DNA from: Mortierella alpina
Lineage: Eukaryota > Mortierellomycota > Mortierellomycetes > Mortierellales > Mortierellaceae
NCBI GenBank assembly: GCA_029449245.1
Contig: JANATF010000007.1
Location: forward strand, 1,240,001-1,304,000
Length of the DNA stretch: 64,000 bases
Reading direction: 5' to 3'
Shown: positions 45,719-58,528 of the stretch, in pieces
Layout: each line of letters begins with the position of its first letter
Numbering within the stretch: position 1 is the stretch's first letter
The notes under the pieces: generated by a model
What the model saw: only the letters and a program-made list of their open reading frames with translations
Databases searched by the model: none
What the model was told of the DNA's origin: nothing
Position numbers and translations under genes: made by a program

Positions 45719-48700
45719 ATGATGACAGCCGCAGCCAGTTCATCGGCAGCTGCACCTCCGCCAGCGCTCCCTGCCTCCGAGGAGGACTTTCTCCAGACGC
45801 TGCTGTCAAAGCGCTTCCGCTTCCGCGCCAACTACCTGCAGCAGCTTGTCCTAGCACACGGTGAGGCACTCGTCCCGCTTCTCACGCTACTGCTGGCCAC
45901 AGAACCTGCTGTGCTATCAATCCCCATCGTGCGCCCCGTCCAGGACGAGGCCGACCTGGCCCCGGATGGGAGCAACCCAAACCCAGAAGTCGATATCCAC
46001 CCCTTGCACTTCCCACAGTCCAACTCCGCCTCGCGATACGTTCAGCGGAACACAGGTATCACCATGGCCATCACCCTGGCCAGCCAAAAGAGCAGAAGCG
46101 CGCTCGGGCTCCTGTTGTCTGCCATCAACCACCCTAACCAGCTCAATAAGAAGCGCATCGTGCAGTGCCTCGCCGCCTGCGCGACGGACGATGAGATTAT
46201 TGGCGTTGTACGTGACTCTGCTCCAGCCGTCCTTGACTCATTGGTGTCCGCTTTGATCAATCAAAAACGCAAGGACCTCGCGCGAGCAATCTTGGGAAAA
46301 CCAAAGAAGGACGTAAGTTTTTTATATATATCATTGATGTTACTACTCCTGCCTTTAGCGTGTACAGAATTTGCTCCGCTCGTAGTCTAGAACCTTATTC
46401 ATCTCACACTCTTGTATGCGTACTATAGATTGTCATGACGGAGAAACAACTGCCCTTGAGCACCCGCTTCCGCAAGGCTCTTGAGGAAGCCAAGGAATAC
46501 AAGCGAGAAAAGGTTTGGGATGAGTACGCATCCATCCTGGATGTCGTGAATCAGCCTGCAAAGAACTTGTGCGAGGAAGGGGAGAACATCAAGGATGTTA
46601 TTCTGCACCTTCAAGAGACCTTGCCGCCGCTCTTTGCTTGGGACGAATCCAACCCCGAGTTGCGAGCGCCAAAACTCGCCAGCTTGGTCGACAAATACCT
46701 CATCCCTCTTCTCCACCATGATATTGAGCGGACAATGCGTATCCTCAAGGCGACATCTTGGCAGGTCAGAGGAAATGGAAAAAAGAGAGAGAAGGTATAC
46801 TCGGTTCATATTCCAGCAGGAGTGCTCGATAACAAGAAAGCCCGCAACTTTTGGTGTCGCCGCAAGGACCAGGGAGAGCAGCTGCAGGATTACGTGCTCA
46901 GCCTTATCAACGTCGAAAACGGTATCCTTGTCAAGAGCGGTAAATTGCAATTGCCGTTTAAGGGTCTTCTTCGCTGCTGCCGTGGACCTGTGGTCGATAG
47001 ACTTGTCCGTACAGCTCTTGGCCTGCTCGAGGCAGACGAGTTCAAGATCTATATTGAAGCTTTATGCCGCGAACGCAACACCGCCATCGACTACATTCTT
47101 GACTTTGCAGTTGCAGGAGTACTCAACCTCACAACCCGCCTTGGAGGGTGTTCTGCTATCGAGGATCGCTTAAGCGGCACCACGTACTTCCACAGCACCC
47201 TGAATGAGCTGATTACACAGTTGATCTCAGCAGCTATGACTGCCATCCGGGTTCAGACCAACGAGTCAGCATTCAATCAGCGACTGTACGACACCGTTCT
47301 CAAGCCGCTCATTCAGTTGGAACGGAAGGAACGAGGCAATTCAGGTCAAGCACCTCTGAAAACGTTCCCACCGCTTGCACAGCATTTGTTTGATCATATC
47401 ATCAGCCTCCTCAAGCCAAAGTCGCGCAAGGACTTGGTAATTCAGAACATCATTCAGGATCTGTTGCAGATCCTCGCGCCTCAAGATACAAGCGTTTACG
47501 CATTACCCGACAACAAAGTCGCGCCTCCGTTTTCGTCCATCCCTCCTTGGAGCAACAGCAAGGTGTTCCACGCTGGTGTTGTCAGCTGCCTAAAGAAGAC
47601 GGGCAAGGGCATGGTTCATCTTGATAGTACGTGGATCAAACACTTTTGCGATCTGGCGCCAAGCCTAACACCGTCTCAGCGGGACGAAGCTGCTCGCTTA
47701 ATCAAGGCGTTACCCACTTTCAAGGCCTTGATCAATGAGCGTGAGGGCGTCATTGTCTTGCCTATGATTCGTACACTGTGTGAAAGCCTGGAACTTCGAC
47801 ATGAGATAGTTGGCCCTCTAGTGCTCTGCGACAAGAAGGACAGAGAGATCGACCTGGGCGACAATCTCCCCGAATGGGCTGGCTTCTTGGATATTCGCAT
47901 CCCCAATGTGCGCGCATTCCTGGTAAAGGAGACGAGCAAACCCGCCTTTGAGGATCGTGTCATGTGGATCACTGCCATTATCCGCGCAACTTGGAGTACA
48001 CGCGACGTCAAGGAATGGATCAAAACCTTGAAATGGCTCGTTCCCAAGTAAGTAACCATGTTGTCGTTTGTGTGATACAGCTGATTAGTGCTCTGTAAGC
48101 AGATCTAACATCTCGCGTCTCTCACAATGTTTCTCCATCCATCTCGAATAGGATCCGAAATGAAATCCAACCCAACTTGGCAATTCTATCAACACTTCTG
48201 CTTCCGCCGAACTGCCACGTCCCTCGTCAGTACCTGGACGATGCTACATTGAACCAGGCTCAGGAACTCTCAGCCTTGTACCTTGCCATGGATGCTCAGG
48301 TAAGCTACATCAATTGCCCTCGTTGGGACCAGTGCTTGCACCTGAACAATGGTTCGCCGAGTCTAGAACTGACCGCCTTTTTCACTTCTTGTTTTGGCAC
48401 TGCGCATTATAGAATGCTGCCGCTGTAACCCCAGTCCAGGGGATTACTGACTTCATCGACGTGATCGCCAGAGAAGCTATCTGCAGGTTTGCTGGCCGTC
48501 CAGGTCACCCATTCTTCCAGATGGGTGCAGAGATTCCATGGAGGCGCGTCGTTAACAGGCAAGGAGAACTGACTGCACTGGGGAGCTACCACATCTCAAT
48601 CGTGACCCCTGACTATGCAGAAGAAGAGTATGAGCGCCGTGAGGACTACGAGATCACCAGAAGGCTGATGGTTGCCAAGGACGAAGAGTACGAGGCAAAG

Positions 48701-51700
48701 GAAGGTCAGTCTTGGGGCAACTATTTGATTCTTGAAGGTCAGGAGGAGGATTTCGTCCAAGCTTGGGTGCAGATCCACTTCTCTCGTTGGCTGTCAGTGA
48801 AATCAGTGATGGATCCCGAGGTGGAGGGTGATGATGTCCAGGCGTTCAAGACGGGCAGACCTCAGATCTGGCAAGAGATCTGCACTACGGCGCAGAAAAC
48901 CTTAGGATGGCGCTGGAAGAACTCGCCAACGCTTGTGAGCTTTCTGGACGAGCAATTGGAGTTGCTTGCTGGCGCTGGCGTAAAAAACTACGGCTCTGAC
49001 GCTGTGCTGCAATGGGACTGGAGTGGCGCGAGCGATGAGTCGCAGTTGGTGTACCATGCAAATCAGTTCGTGAGCCAACTTGGCAGTACGTATGACCAGG
49101 ACTGGATGCAGGAGCACCAAGATCTTCATCCTTGGTACCAGCGCTTCAGGGAAAACAGACTGGTGTCGACGGATTGCCACGACGAAGTGAGCCTTCGGGA
49201 GCGTGAGTGCGTGCTTAAGAATGGACAGAAGGACAAACCCCGCCAACAAGGGCGTGCGCGTATAGTTAAGGATGAAAAGAAGGACCCCACCCGGTACGAG
49301 AAACTCATCCTCGAGTTGCTAAGCATGTCAAGTTCCGCCATCCACCTCTACTGCGTTAAAAATTACCTCTCGACCCAGAGACCGGATTTGCTCTCGGATG
49401 AGCAGCTCAGCATGACGAAAACTGTCATAGGCCGCTTCAACCAGGTCGAAACAGCCGTGCCTTGGTATTTATTTGTGAAGACCCCATCATTGCTCACTCC
49501 CCACCAGTGCGAGCTCTTGAAATCAAGACACCTTCTCGGCATGACTGATACCGCCAGCCCATTCAAAATTCGCGTCGAACACGCCCAGGCGTTCATTGCG
49601 CTTCCTACCACAACGGTGGAGGACGTCGCCAACGCTCTCAGCATCCCTTCGCTCCCGTCCCGAATCGTCGAGGCCCTCTTGATGTTCCTACCGACTCTGT
49701 CCGAGCCCGCAAGTACGCTGCAGCTGCTCTTGGCCCCCGTCTACGTGCAATCCAGTCTCGCCCGTACAGCCATTCACGCTGTGGAGAATGCTCTCAAGTG
49801 CGTGCCATTGAGTGTAGCACCAAAGTTCATCCTGCCGCTGTTCCCACCCGTTGGAGAGCGTCAGCAAAAGGTGACTGTGCAAAAGGAAGGCATCCGCTTG
49901 GCTTGCTCCAGCATGCGCCTCGTCTCAGACCCCAGAATTAGCGGTCTGATCGAGGAGTTACTGCTGCGCTCCGAGCAACACTTGCACAATGATGTGCGCG
50001 TCGTCATTCTTCAGGCAATCCTAAGGCTTCTCATAGGGCCGGAGGCAAAGGAGGAGCGTTACCAGTCCAGGGTGGAATGGATTTGGAGGAATCTCGAACT
50101 CACCGCCAACTCGGATGTCTTTAAGAAATCAGGCGTCGCAACTGTGCTATTGGCCGTGACGCCTACGATCAAGAACCAGCAGGCTCCGCCTACTATAGTG
50201 ACTTCGGGAATGATCCGCAATCCAGTGTACAATGCCACTTTGAACGACCTTGCGCAGGTGCGCATCCCTGAGGCTCTTGTCGACCGCTACGTGGAGGAAG
50301 TCTTGATACCCCTGTCTGCCGCTCCTACTGGTGATTCTCGTGATGACAAGGACCTGATCGATATTCGCAACTTGGCCCTGCAGGTTCTCATTCAGAACGA
50401 GGGATGGGTGACGACTCAGAATGCCCGTGGATTTGCAATGGACTGGAGATGTGAGGCATCCAAGTTGCTTGTCGAGGAGGACAAAGCCCAGCTCTGGCGA
50501 TTGTATGTTCTGGGAATTGCGCAGTGCGTCGGCAAGGAGGTTCAAGAAGCTATGGTAAACGGCCACGAAGCGACCGTTGCGTGGCAGGAACTCGTCACCA
50601 TCGTCAAGGATGAGGTCAACCGCTACTTGGACAAGACGCAGAGCCGTACATTGCGCCTAAAGGCCATGAACAGGATCACAGCCATGAATCTCGGCAGCAA
50701 CTTTCTGTTCAAGAACTTTGACAAGGCAGTGCAATGTGGCGCATTCAAGGGCGATGAACGCGACCTCGCCAAGCCATTGCTGGACGAGCGCATAGAGTCC
50801 GTGACCTGGAGAATGGCTTTGCAAAGGGAGCTGGCAGCTTTCAGACCGCATGCGAATATGACCCAGGACCAGATCAACCATGAAGCGATGAGGATTATGC
50901 TTCTTATTGTCAAGTACAGCAACCGTTACCTCTCGGAGAACGATGATGTTCGGTCCTGGGTTTATCAGGAACTCTTATCCAAGGCGAACACCAACAGCGA
51001 TCTTCGAAGATTTATCGGTCACGCGCTGCTGGAGCCTCAAGGGGACATGATTGACTGGATTCATGTGGACGATGTGGCGTTGACAATCTTGCAACAAAGC
51101 AAGGGCGTCTTCACGCTCAAGGAGATTGGTGTCTTTGTGGAGCGGTTGGTAAACCAGGACAGACCCGGCTTTTACTGGAACAATCATGCCAGGATTTCGA
51201 CCGTGTTCGAATCAGAGATCGGTCAGCTCTACAAGAATTATGGCGGCAAACTTACCAGGGATATGGTACCTTTAACCTCCGAGGTCTTGACGCCGCTCAT
51301 GGCACGTGCGCGTGCTGCAGGATGGGTCAAGGGACCTGATGCGGCAATGATCTTCAGTATTGTGAGCCGTCAAATGCCCTTGATGTGTGCCGCCTTCCCC
51401 AAGGACATTGGAGGCATACTTCACCATCGCACCGTCCAAGCGCTCGAGTCTTGTGTGCGTTACCCGTTGCCGGATCAAATTACCAATCTTGTGAACTTTG
51501 GAGCGCTAGCCTTGCGTCTTGGACGCGAAGGTGACCAAACGTACGGTGCTGCACACAGCTTGTACGGCATTTCTCCAGCTACAACCTTGCTTTTGGAGGC
51601 GATTCTCGGAAGCAGTTTAGCCGACCTCGATCTGTCGAGCTTTATTGCGCCGCACAGTTTACCTTGGGAAGCGGAGTATGGCCGTCTGTACTACCTTCCA

Positions 51701-52575
51701 GGCAACTCGGAAGTCAAGACAAGCTGTGCCTCGACCCTAAAAGAAGCAGATGAGGTCTGGCACCAGTCTCTGGAGAGGCATAGCGCGTTCCTCAAGCCTA
51801 TGAAGCAAGGTTCGTCTTCAATCTTGAAGTTCACTCCGCCCATGAGCCTCCACACATTTGCGTCGTTTTATACCCTGCCAGTATTAACCAATCCTTCACA
51901 CTTTGTTTGTCATCTGTCACTCTAGCAATTGAGGCTGCAAGCTTGAAGCCTGTTACGCCCATAGTAGCCAACCAGTACCGAGAATTTGCCATCGCCCAGC
52001 TTACTTGCCACCCCAAGTTCATCCTGATGCGCCCCTTTGTGTATTTGGACTTTATCCGTTTGGCACTGACAGCTCCTGAGACGACCCTGACAGTGGCGGT
52101 TGTTTCTTCACAGATGGTCAACGCGTTCACTCCTACTAAGGACGAATCTGCAGTAGGGTTCGCGTACAACTGGGCTCCTCCGCTGGGTCTTGCGCTGAAC
52201 ATGGCGGAGTACCTGCTCGATGAAGTTCGAGAGGAGGCTGCGATCGAAGGAGCAAGAGAAGCGCAGGTGATTGAGAAGCTGACAGCGTCCTTCTTGTTCA
52301 GTTGGACCAATGCTGTGGTCCTGACCGAGACTGGAAAGCACTTGGCCGAGGCAGAGGACGTCCCAGGTCTTGAGGCGCGGTACCATGCCCTGGTGGAGAG
52401 GCTGTGCGAGCATGGATCTGGAGGACAGAGTTTGGCATTGCAGCTCATGGACTTTGTGCCTGGAGGCGTGAAGGCTGCTGTAGTGCTAGAGGTGGTGGAG
52501 AATAGTGATATCGACGACGATGATGATGATGGCGAAAACAGCGACTACGACTTTGGCAGCGACGACGAGATGTAA
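45719..52575 (+). CDS. giant helical (HEAT-like solenoid) protein, 2,135 residues, unknown function
   Basis: Exons 45719-46312, 46429-48047, 48152-48299, 48413-51809 and 51926-52575 give 2,135 residues. I do not recognise a family. No signal peptide or membrane helix is seen. The sequence is almost wholly helical with repeated hydrophobic pairs typical of HEAT/ARM solenoids, for example IVQCLAACATDDEIIGVVRD near the N-terminus, ELITQLISAAMTAIRVQTNE, and SLARTAIHAVENALKCVPLS with DVRVVILQAILRLLIGPEA in the centre. Trp-rich segments around residues 810-960 (WQEICTTAQKTLGWRWKNSP) break the pattern. It ends in an acidic tail (DIDDDDDDGENSDYDFGSDD). Exons of 1,619 and 3,397 nt are unusually long here. 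The last intron uses GTTCGT. A scaffold or transport role is only a guess from fold style. Confidence 0.82.
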
Positions 52576-52614
52576 AAGGAGACTCTATTTGCTCAAAGCA
52601 TCGTATCAGTCCGA

Positions 52615-52620
52615 AATAAA
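52615..52620 (+). terminator. candidate polyadenylation signal
   Basis: AATAAA lies 40 bp after the stop of the solenoid gene. Confidence 0.5.
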
Positions 52621-52854
52621 TATAAAAAAAAATACTTCTTTAGCCTGAGCCTTTGCTGACGGTCCCGTATGGGATACCTACTTTTCGGGTCCCGACCCCA
52701 TTCATAGTTCGAAGGACGAGATTTTGGATGCGATGTTGATTTCAGAATAAACGTCTTTGACTGACATGAGCGTAGAATAGATTACATTCATTTTTTTTTT
52801 TTGCTGATGTTTTGTTCCTATGGCACTAATGCCTTCTAATTTTGTCTCTTGTTC

Positions 52855-55812
52855 CTATACTTCGAACCTGGCTACTTTACGCTTTCCACCATCGACTAGC
52901 GTATAGCTGGTCATGTTCTCAAACAACTCCTCGTATGAAAAGTCGCGTTTGTAATCGCGTGTGATAATACCGGTCCGCACAAAGCACCAGAGGAACGTGC
53001 CAAAGTACGTGAGTCCAAATAACACAAGCGCGCGGTAGACCATGACGTCCGTGATCATGGATGGAGGCTGGCCCTCGGCCAGAGGCGCTATCTGCGAGTA
53101 CCTGCTTGGATTATGCAGGACTCCAAAGAACAAGATGGAACCCCAGGTGACGGGGGCGATATAGCTTTGAAGCTGTGTGAAGTTGCGGATCAGCCGTGCG
53201 CTAAGAAATCATAGGGATAAAGGCAGATGTATTGTCAGGGGAAGGGGACAAAGCGCTCGTTTTACAAGCCCAAAATCAAGTGGGTTACAAGCCCGAGATC
53301 GAGTGGGTTACAGCCAGCTATTGCAGCTCCCTTTTTTTTTCTTCTTCTTACCTTGTACCCCAAGAGTTGTCATAGAGGGTTAGTGCAGCATAAACTTTGG
53401 CGGGGACGTATCCGAGCATATACAGGAATCCATAGATGGTAGTGAAAAAGAACTTTTTGTCGCCCGTCAGCTTGACAGCATACGCAGTCTTCATGACACC
53501 AACAAAGGCGATCGACACCAGCCACCACGAGATCTGGGACCCTGTTCCGAAGTAAATACAGTTGACAAGGTTGTAGATCATCATCATAGGGTAGACCAGT
53601 TGGTAGAGCAACGCATAAGTCATCCAGGGGCTGTGAAGGTGCATGCATCCGAGCTGGATAGGAATCTCGCGGAAGAACGATTTCGACCACCGTGTTTGTT
53701 GAGTCACCCAAGCAATGAAACGGATAGGGGTGTCCGTGTAACAGACGGCGTGATGCGAGAATTTGACCTTGTAGCCCTCGCGCAAGACGAGATTGGTGAG
53801 ATGACGATCGTCACCGTAGGTGCAGAGGACACCCAAGAACGATTGCTTCACCCAACTGTCCATCACATCCGCCACAATGGACATGCGATAGATGCCCAGG
53901 GGTCCAGAGACGCAGTTGACGACCGAGTGGTAGGACTGGGCACCGCGCTCGAGGTTGAATGCGAACCAGTAGCGGAGTGAGGAGAGAAATGAGACCCAGG
54001 TGCCGGTGTTGTAGATCCGGACATCTCCTGTTGCTGCGCCGATAATGGGTGACTCTGCAAGCGCGAAGGCCAACTCTGTTGAGAAGTAATAAAAAAAAGC
54101 GCGGCAAAGAGCGAACAGTTAGAAACAGAAAAAAAAACATGTAATCGAAGGCGAACTGCATTGCATAAGTGCTCTCGTTTCACTTCGTTTTCTTTTTTTT
54201 TTCAATTACCTTTGCAGACCCTCGGGTCCAGATAGGTGTCCGAGTCCGTTACCACGACGGACTCGATCCCCTGCTGCAGCAATGCCGCAAAGCCCGTGTA
54301 CATTGCCGAGCGCTTCCCGCGATGGGGCTGCATCACACACACTGGACCCGGGTGATAAGCAATCTGCCTCACCAAATCCTCTCTAGCCTTATCACTCGCC
54401 TCTCTATCCATGCACAAGAAGTCTGGTCGAAAGACGGCGGGTCCCTGTTTCTCAAACACTCGCAAAAAGATCTGCGCCATGTACTCATCCTGGCTCTCGT
54501 TTCCGTCCACGACCAACATCACCCGCTGATTGCGCTGATACCGTATCGCGCGTAAACTCTTGAGACAACCCTCGAGCAACGTCGGGTCCTCACGGTACCC
54601 GACTGCCAAAATTCCCGTGGTCAGACCCACCCAGTGAGGATCACGCTTCCGGACCCGCTGGTTGACACGACGGCGGTTCAAAGATGAGAAGGTGATGACA
54701 CACAGGAAATCGACCGTCATCAACATCCCGTAGGTGATCGAGGTCTGCCAAGCTCCCGCAGAGACCTGGAGATGGAAACAAGCCTTGAGAACCATGTACG
54801 GGAACATGAAGATGGCCAATGTGAAAAACACCCATGCGGTTTTTTTCCACAACGATACTGGGGACGACTTTAGGCCATAGCTTTGAGCCACGGGCGCGTA
54901 CGGCGGTGGAGGCGCCACGGCCAGGGATGCGGCTTGGACGGCTGTCGCGTCGAGGATCGCATCTTGTTCACTTGACCGATAGTGCCGCGCACGCGCAGCG
55001 AGGTCGAGTGGTGAGGGTGAAAGAGAGCCATAGTCATGGCTTGGCTGCGGTTGCTTCTGTTGTGGGTGGAAAAAGGGTGAAGCGTTCGCGGAATGGAAGG
55101 TCTCCATCGCAGGAGAGCTGTTGACGGATGCAAAGTTGGGATTCGAGGAGCAAGGTGTTTGGGGTTGGTAACCATTGCCGTTTCCAAAATTACTAGAACT
55201 GTGGTTAGAAAAGTCCTGGGAAGAAGGGATGGGTGGATACCGATAAGTGGTTTGCAAGGGCAACTGCTGCAACTGCTGCTGCTGCTGCTGCTGCTGCTGA
55301 TGGGGACTAAAGTCGAAATAATGATTATGAGTGCGGCTATGAGCAGCCTCGATGTACTCTTTGGTCGAATCGGGGACTCCGACAGGTGTCATGGTGGGAG
55401 TGGGGGGCATCAAGGAGGGATCAAGTCTTGCACCTACGCCCGGAAAGGAAGATTCTCTCCTGGGCTGCATTCCATTCTGCAGCATGGTAGATATGCTTAG
55501 ATGTTGGCTGTTCTTGGTGCTATGGACTAGTCCCTGGCCATACGTGCTTTGATTAAAATGACTCTTTGCGCGGTCTCCCATCGCCTGGTGGTCTTCATAC
55601 GTGTACTGGGCCTGTTGCTGCTGTTGCTGCTGTTGTTGCACCATTAGGTTACTATCCATCGCGTGCATGTTTCTGTGATGACCTTTCAGACCAATATTTT
55701 GTGAGGAGGTATACGTGAGCGGGTCTTTCGGGTGGATGGCTAGTTGGGGCTCAGAATCGGGCACAGATCGATGATTCAAGACCGAGGTCTCCTCTGGCGG
55801 CTGAGGGGGCAT
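52855..55812 (-). CDS. hyaluronan-synthase-like processive family 2 glycosyltransferase
   Basis: Minus-strand exons 54210-55812, 53352-54075 and 52855-53200 give 890 residues. Residues 1-330 are a disordered, Gln-rich extension with two poly-Gln runs (59-67 and a second near the middle) and many Pro/Ser. Two membrane helices follow (WVFFTLAIFMFPYMVLKACF, YGMLMTVDFLCVITF). The catalytic domain shows VMLVVDGNESQDE, VTDSDTYLDP, GAATGDVRIY, SGPLGIYR, GDDRHLTNLVL and the product-binding QQTRWSKSFFREIP. Several C-terminal helices form the translocation channel. This motif set is that of HAS/Cps1 (class I HAS) rather than classic chitin synthases, which have QRRRW. The product could be hyaluronan, chito-oligomers or another glucuronate/hexosamine polymer; sequence alone cannot tell. 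The start is ATG 55812; the frame continues upstream without an ATG, so a further 5' exon is possible. Confidence 0.88.
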
Positions 55813-57719
55813 TTTTAAGTCGCTAAGAGGCCTGGGAGGATTCTGCAGACGAATCAAAGCGATGCAGACAAAGATGTAGGGGTAAGTTAGCCTGTTCGGT
55901 TACTCTCATTTTAATCACGCGAAGTAGGCAGAAGGAGCAAAAAGGTGTAGGGGTCATTTTTGCCTGCTTGGTTACAGTAAGGGGGTAAGAATAATATGCG
56001 ACCACGGACTGCCAGAACGCGAATTCAGCAGATGCATGTGCGCGGGAAAGAGTGCGATGCAAGGAGTCAGATGCATGCCGCCGTAGGGTAATGCACAACT
56101 CAGGTCGGATCGTGTTATTGCGTATGATATGAAATATGGAACAATGATCCGGCTTACACAAATAGTTGGATAAATTGTAAGGTCTAGGGAATATCTTACC
56201 TGTTATCAATTTTTTTTTGGTTGGTGTTTGAAGGGACGGTGTACAGACAGTTGGAGGCAGGAAGGAAGAGAGAGAAAAGAAGAAAGCAGGTAGGATAAAT
56301 CAGCCAAAAGATCCCGGGAGCCAGGAGTCGGTGCAGACAAGATCGTGGCTGTTGGAGCGGCGGTTATGGACACGATATGCAAGTGCCGATGAGGATGTCG
56401 AATAGCCAGTAAAATGTGTATATATATAGAACACGATGTAGTAGTTTAGATAGGTCAACAAGTACGGTGAGATAGCGCCGAGATGGGAATGGAATGTAGT
56501 GTGCGTCTCCAATGTGAAAACGAAGAAAGGAAAAGAGGATGCACTATAGTACACACGAACACACACTCACACGCGCACGATGCGATGGAGTCGAGCGCGG
56601 TAGCAGAGACGAGAGGTCTGGTCGAGTAAGGGGTGGATATCGTAGGCGCTATGTGATCTGAACGGCAGTTCTGAACCAAAGAAAGCAAATGGCGAAGGAG
56701 GAAGAGGAAGAGAAAAGCGAAAGAGATGAGCTCGGATGTATGGTGGGTCAAGAATAAATGATTTTCTACCCTTTTTTTGTTTTGCCCTCGATCTGTTCGT
56801 CATTAAGGAATGTAAAGTGCAGTGGTTCTGGCGATGGTGCTTATGTGCTCTGCAGAGAAAGAAGAATCCTGTGAAGTCAGGGGGCAATGGAATTCTCAAT
56901 CCCTCCAAAGGCGATTGAAATTCCTATTAGTGTTCCTCGCCCAGTGCACAAGTGATGATCGTTCCCTGCTACTCTTTAGCCTCTCTCTAATGAATACCAG
57001 AAAAGGGGACAGTGGTATTTTACTATACCCTGTGTGCTATGCGCCGGGCATAGATTCATTCATGCGTCTAACTGGTGCATACACTTGCTTACAGGAGGCA
57101 AAGGGTGTGTCGCTGGCCAAGAACTATGGCTTCGTTCGTATTCTATAGCGCTCTGGGGAAATGCAGGAACCAGACGCGAAAGTGGGGACGCCACATCCAT
57201 GTCATTTTGTAATTTTTACAAGTGCGGCCCCTGTTCACTAAAGCCCAGGTACCTTTGAGCATTCCCATTGCCACGTGCGGCGCAGAAACAATTGGACCAC
57301 GCTCCAGATGGGGCAAGAATGTAGGGATGAAGATTGTGCGACTGAGTGGCAAACATTCATTTAGCCTCTCATCGCCCAACTCTGAAGATTAAGAGCACAC
57401 CAAGATGTGGGAGTGCCAGATGTAGGTTGAAAAAAAAAGGATAGCACAGTTATAGTTTTCTATGCTTCTTAGTTGGGATTGACATTTCCAAAGGGTAAAA
57501 ACGCGCCTCGTCGCCCTCGTTCCTGTGTGCCTCCAAGAGATTATTAACAAGGGGGCACGAAGGGTGGTATAGGATAATCTTTTATGGACAAATACTTTAA
57601 CATCGCTGCGAAAGGAGATCCTTCGATCCTCGATCGTCCTCTTCACTTTTATTTCATTCTCAACCACGGCAACATCCTGATCCACTGTAGTACTCCACCT
57701 TGAATGTCTCTTGCATTCT
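55813..57719. other. long intergenic region upstream of the HAS-like gene
   Basis: About 1.9 kb between two minus-strand genes. It likely holds the promoter and leader of the glycosyltransferase gene and the 3' end of the HAD gene. The stretch near 56400-56750 is AT- and purine-rich. The in-frame continuation at 55813-55857 ends in CTGCAG, a possible acceptor, so a leader intron is plausible. No gene is supported. Confidence 0.5.
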
Positions 57720-58528
57720 TCAGGCGTCTCTCTTGTTGATCTCGATCATACCGTCTTCCAGTAATGTGAACTTCAGCTCTTCGAAACTTGCGACAATTGG
57801 GCTCGCGCCTGCCTCGATCAAGTGATCCAGAGACATGGTACCAGTGTTCATTCCAATGACTGCCTTTGCGCCGGCAGCGACACCGGCTCGAATGCCTGCA
57901 GGCGCATCCTCAAACACAACGCAATCCTTGGGATCCAAGCCCAGCTGCTTGGCAGCAGACATGTAGCCCTCCGGATGAGGCTTGCCACGATTGACATGTG
58001 TGGCTGTAACCCAGACTTGAGGCGTAGCGAGGCCCGTCTGCTCAAATCGCAAGACGGCCATGTCGTGACCAGCGCTAGTCACAACTGCCCACTTGCTGGC
58101 AGGAAGCGTCTTGAGTAGTTCTTTAGCACCAGGGATGAGGATCATACCGTTGACATCCTCAGCAACGCTGGTTTCCAGTTTCAGGGTGTACTCGCGCGAC
58201 TGATATTCTTCTTGAAGGTGTGCTGGGGCCCATTGCTTCATGATCTCGAACGAAGGACGGCCGTGAGAGGTGGCGATCAGGGTATCAAAATCAACATTGT
58301 GGGCCTCGCACCAGATTTTCCAATGGCGCTCGACGATGGCGGTCGTGTCGATCAATGTGCCATCCTATTCTCGGACAACGCCACAGCAGGTGCATGGGTT
58401 AGGCGGCGAAGTATCAACAAAGCAGAAGAACGAGAGACTAGAGCGTCTGCTCAAAATAAGTGAGGAAGTACCATGTCAAACAGGAGGCCGCGGCAGCGGA
58501 TAGGGAAGGAATTGTTGCTCAGAGTCAT
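57720..58528 (-). CDS. HAD-superfamily sugar/glycerol phosphatase (GPP1/DOG-like)
   Basis: Exons 58472-58528 and 57720-58364 (minus) give 233 residues, near yeast Gpp1/Gpp2 (about 250). Motif I is LLFDMDGTLIDTTA with nucleophile Asp18 and acid/base Asp20; the 107-nt intron falls exactly between Met19 and Asp20. Motif II is WAVVTSAGHDMA, motif III lysine is in VNRGKPHPEGYMSAA, motif IV is CVVFEDAPAGIRAGVAAG. The cap has TTAIVERHWKIWCEAH and HGRPSFEIMKQWAP, as in glycerol-3-phosphatases and 2-deoxyglucose-6-phosphatases. The predicted reaction is phosphate release from a small sugar or polyol phosphate in the cytosol; glycerol-3-phosphate is the leading guess, which would link it to glycerol and osmotic balance. 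Missing the first exon would remove the catalytic Asp18. Confidence 0.9.

Noticed and set aside
45262-45864. 200-residue Ser-rich plus-strand frame
   Set aside because: Passes through a TCC microsatellite and overlaps the start of the solenoid gene in another frame.
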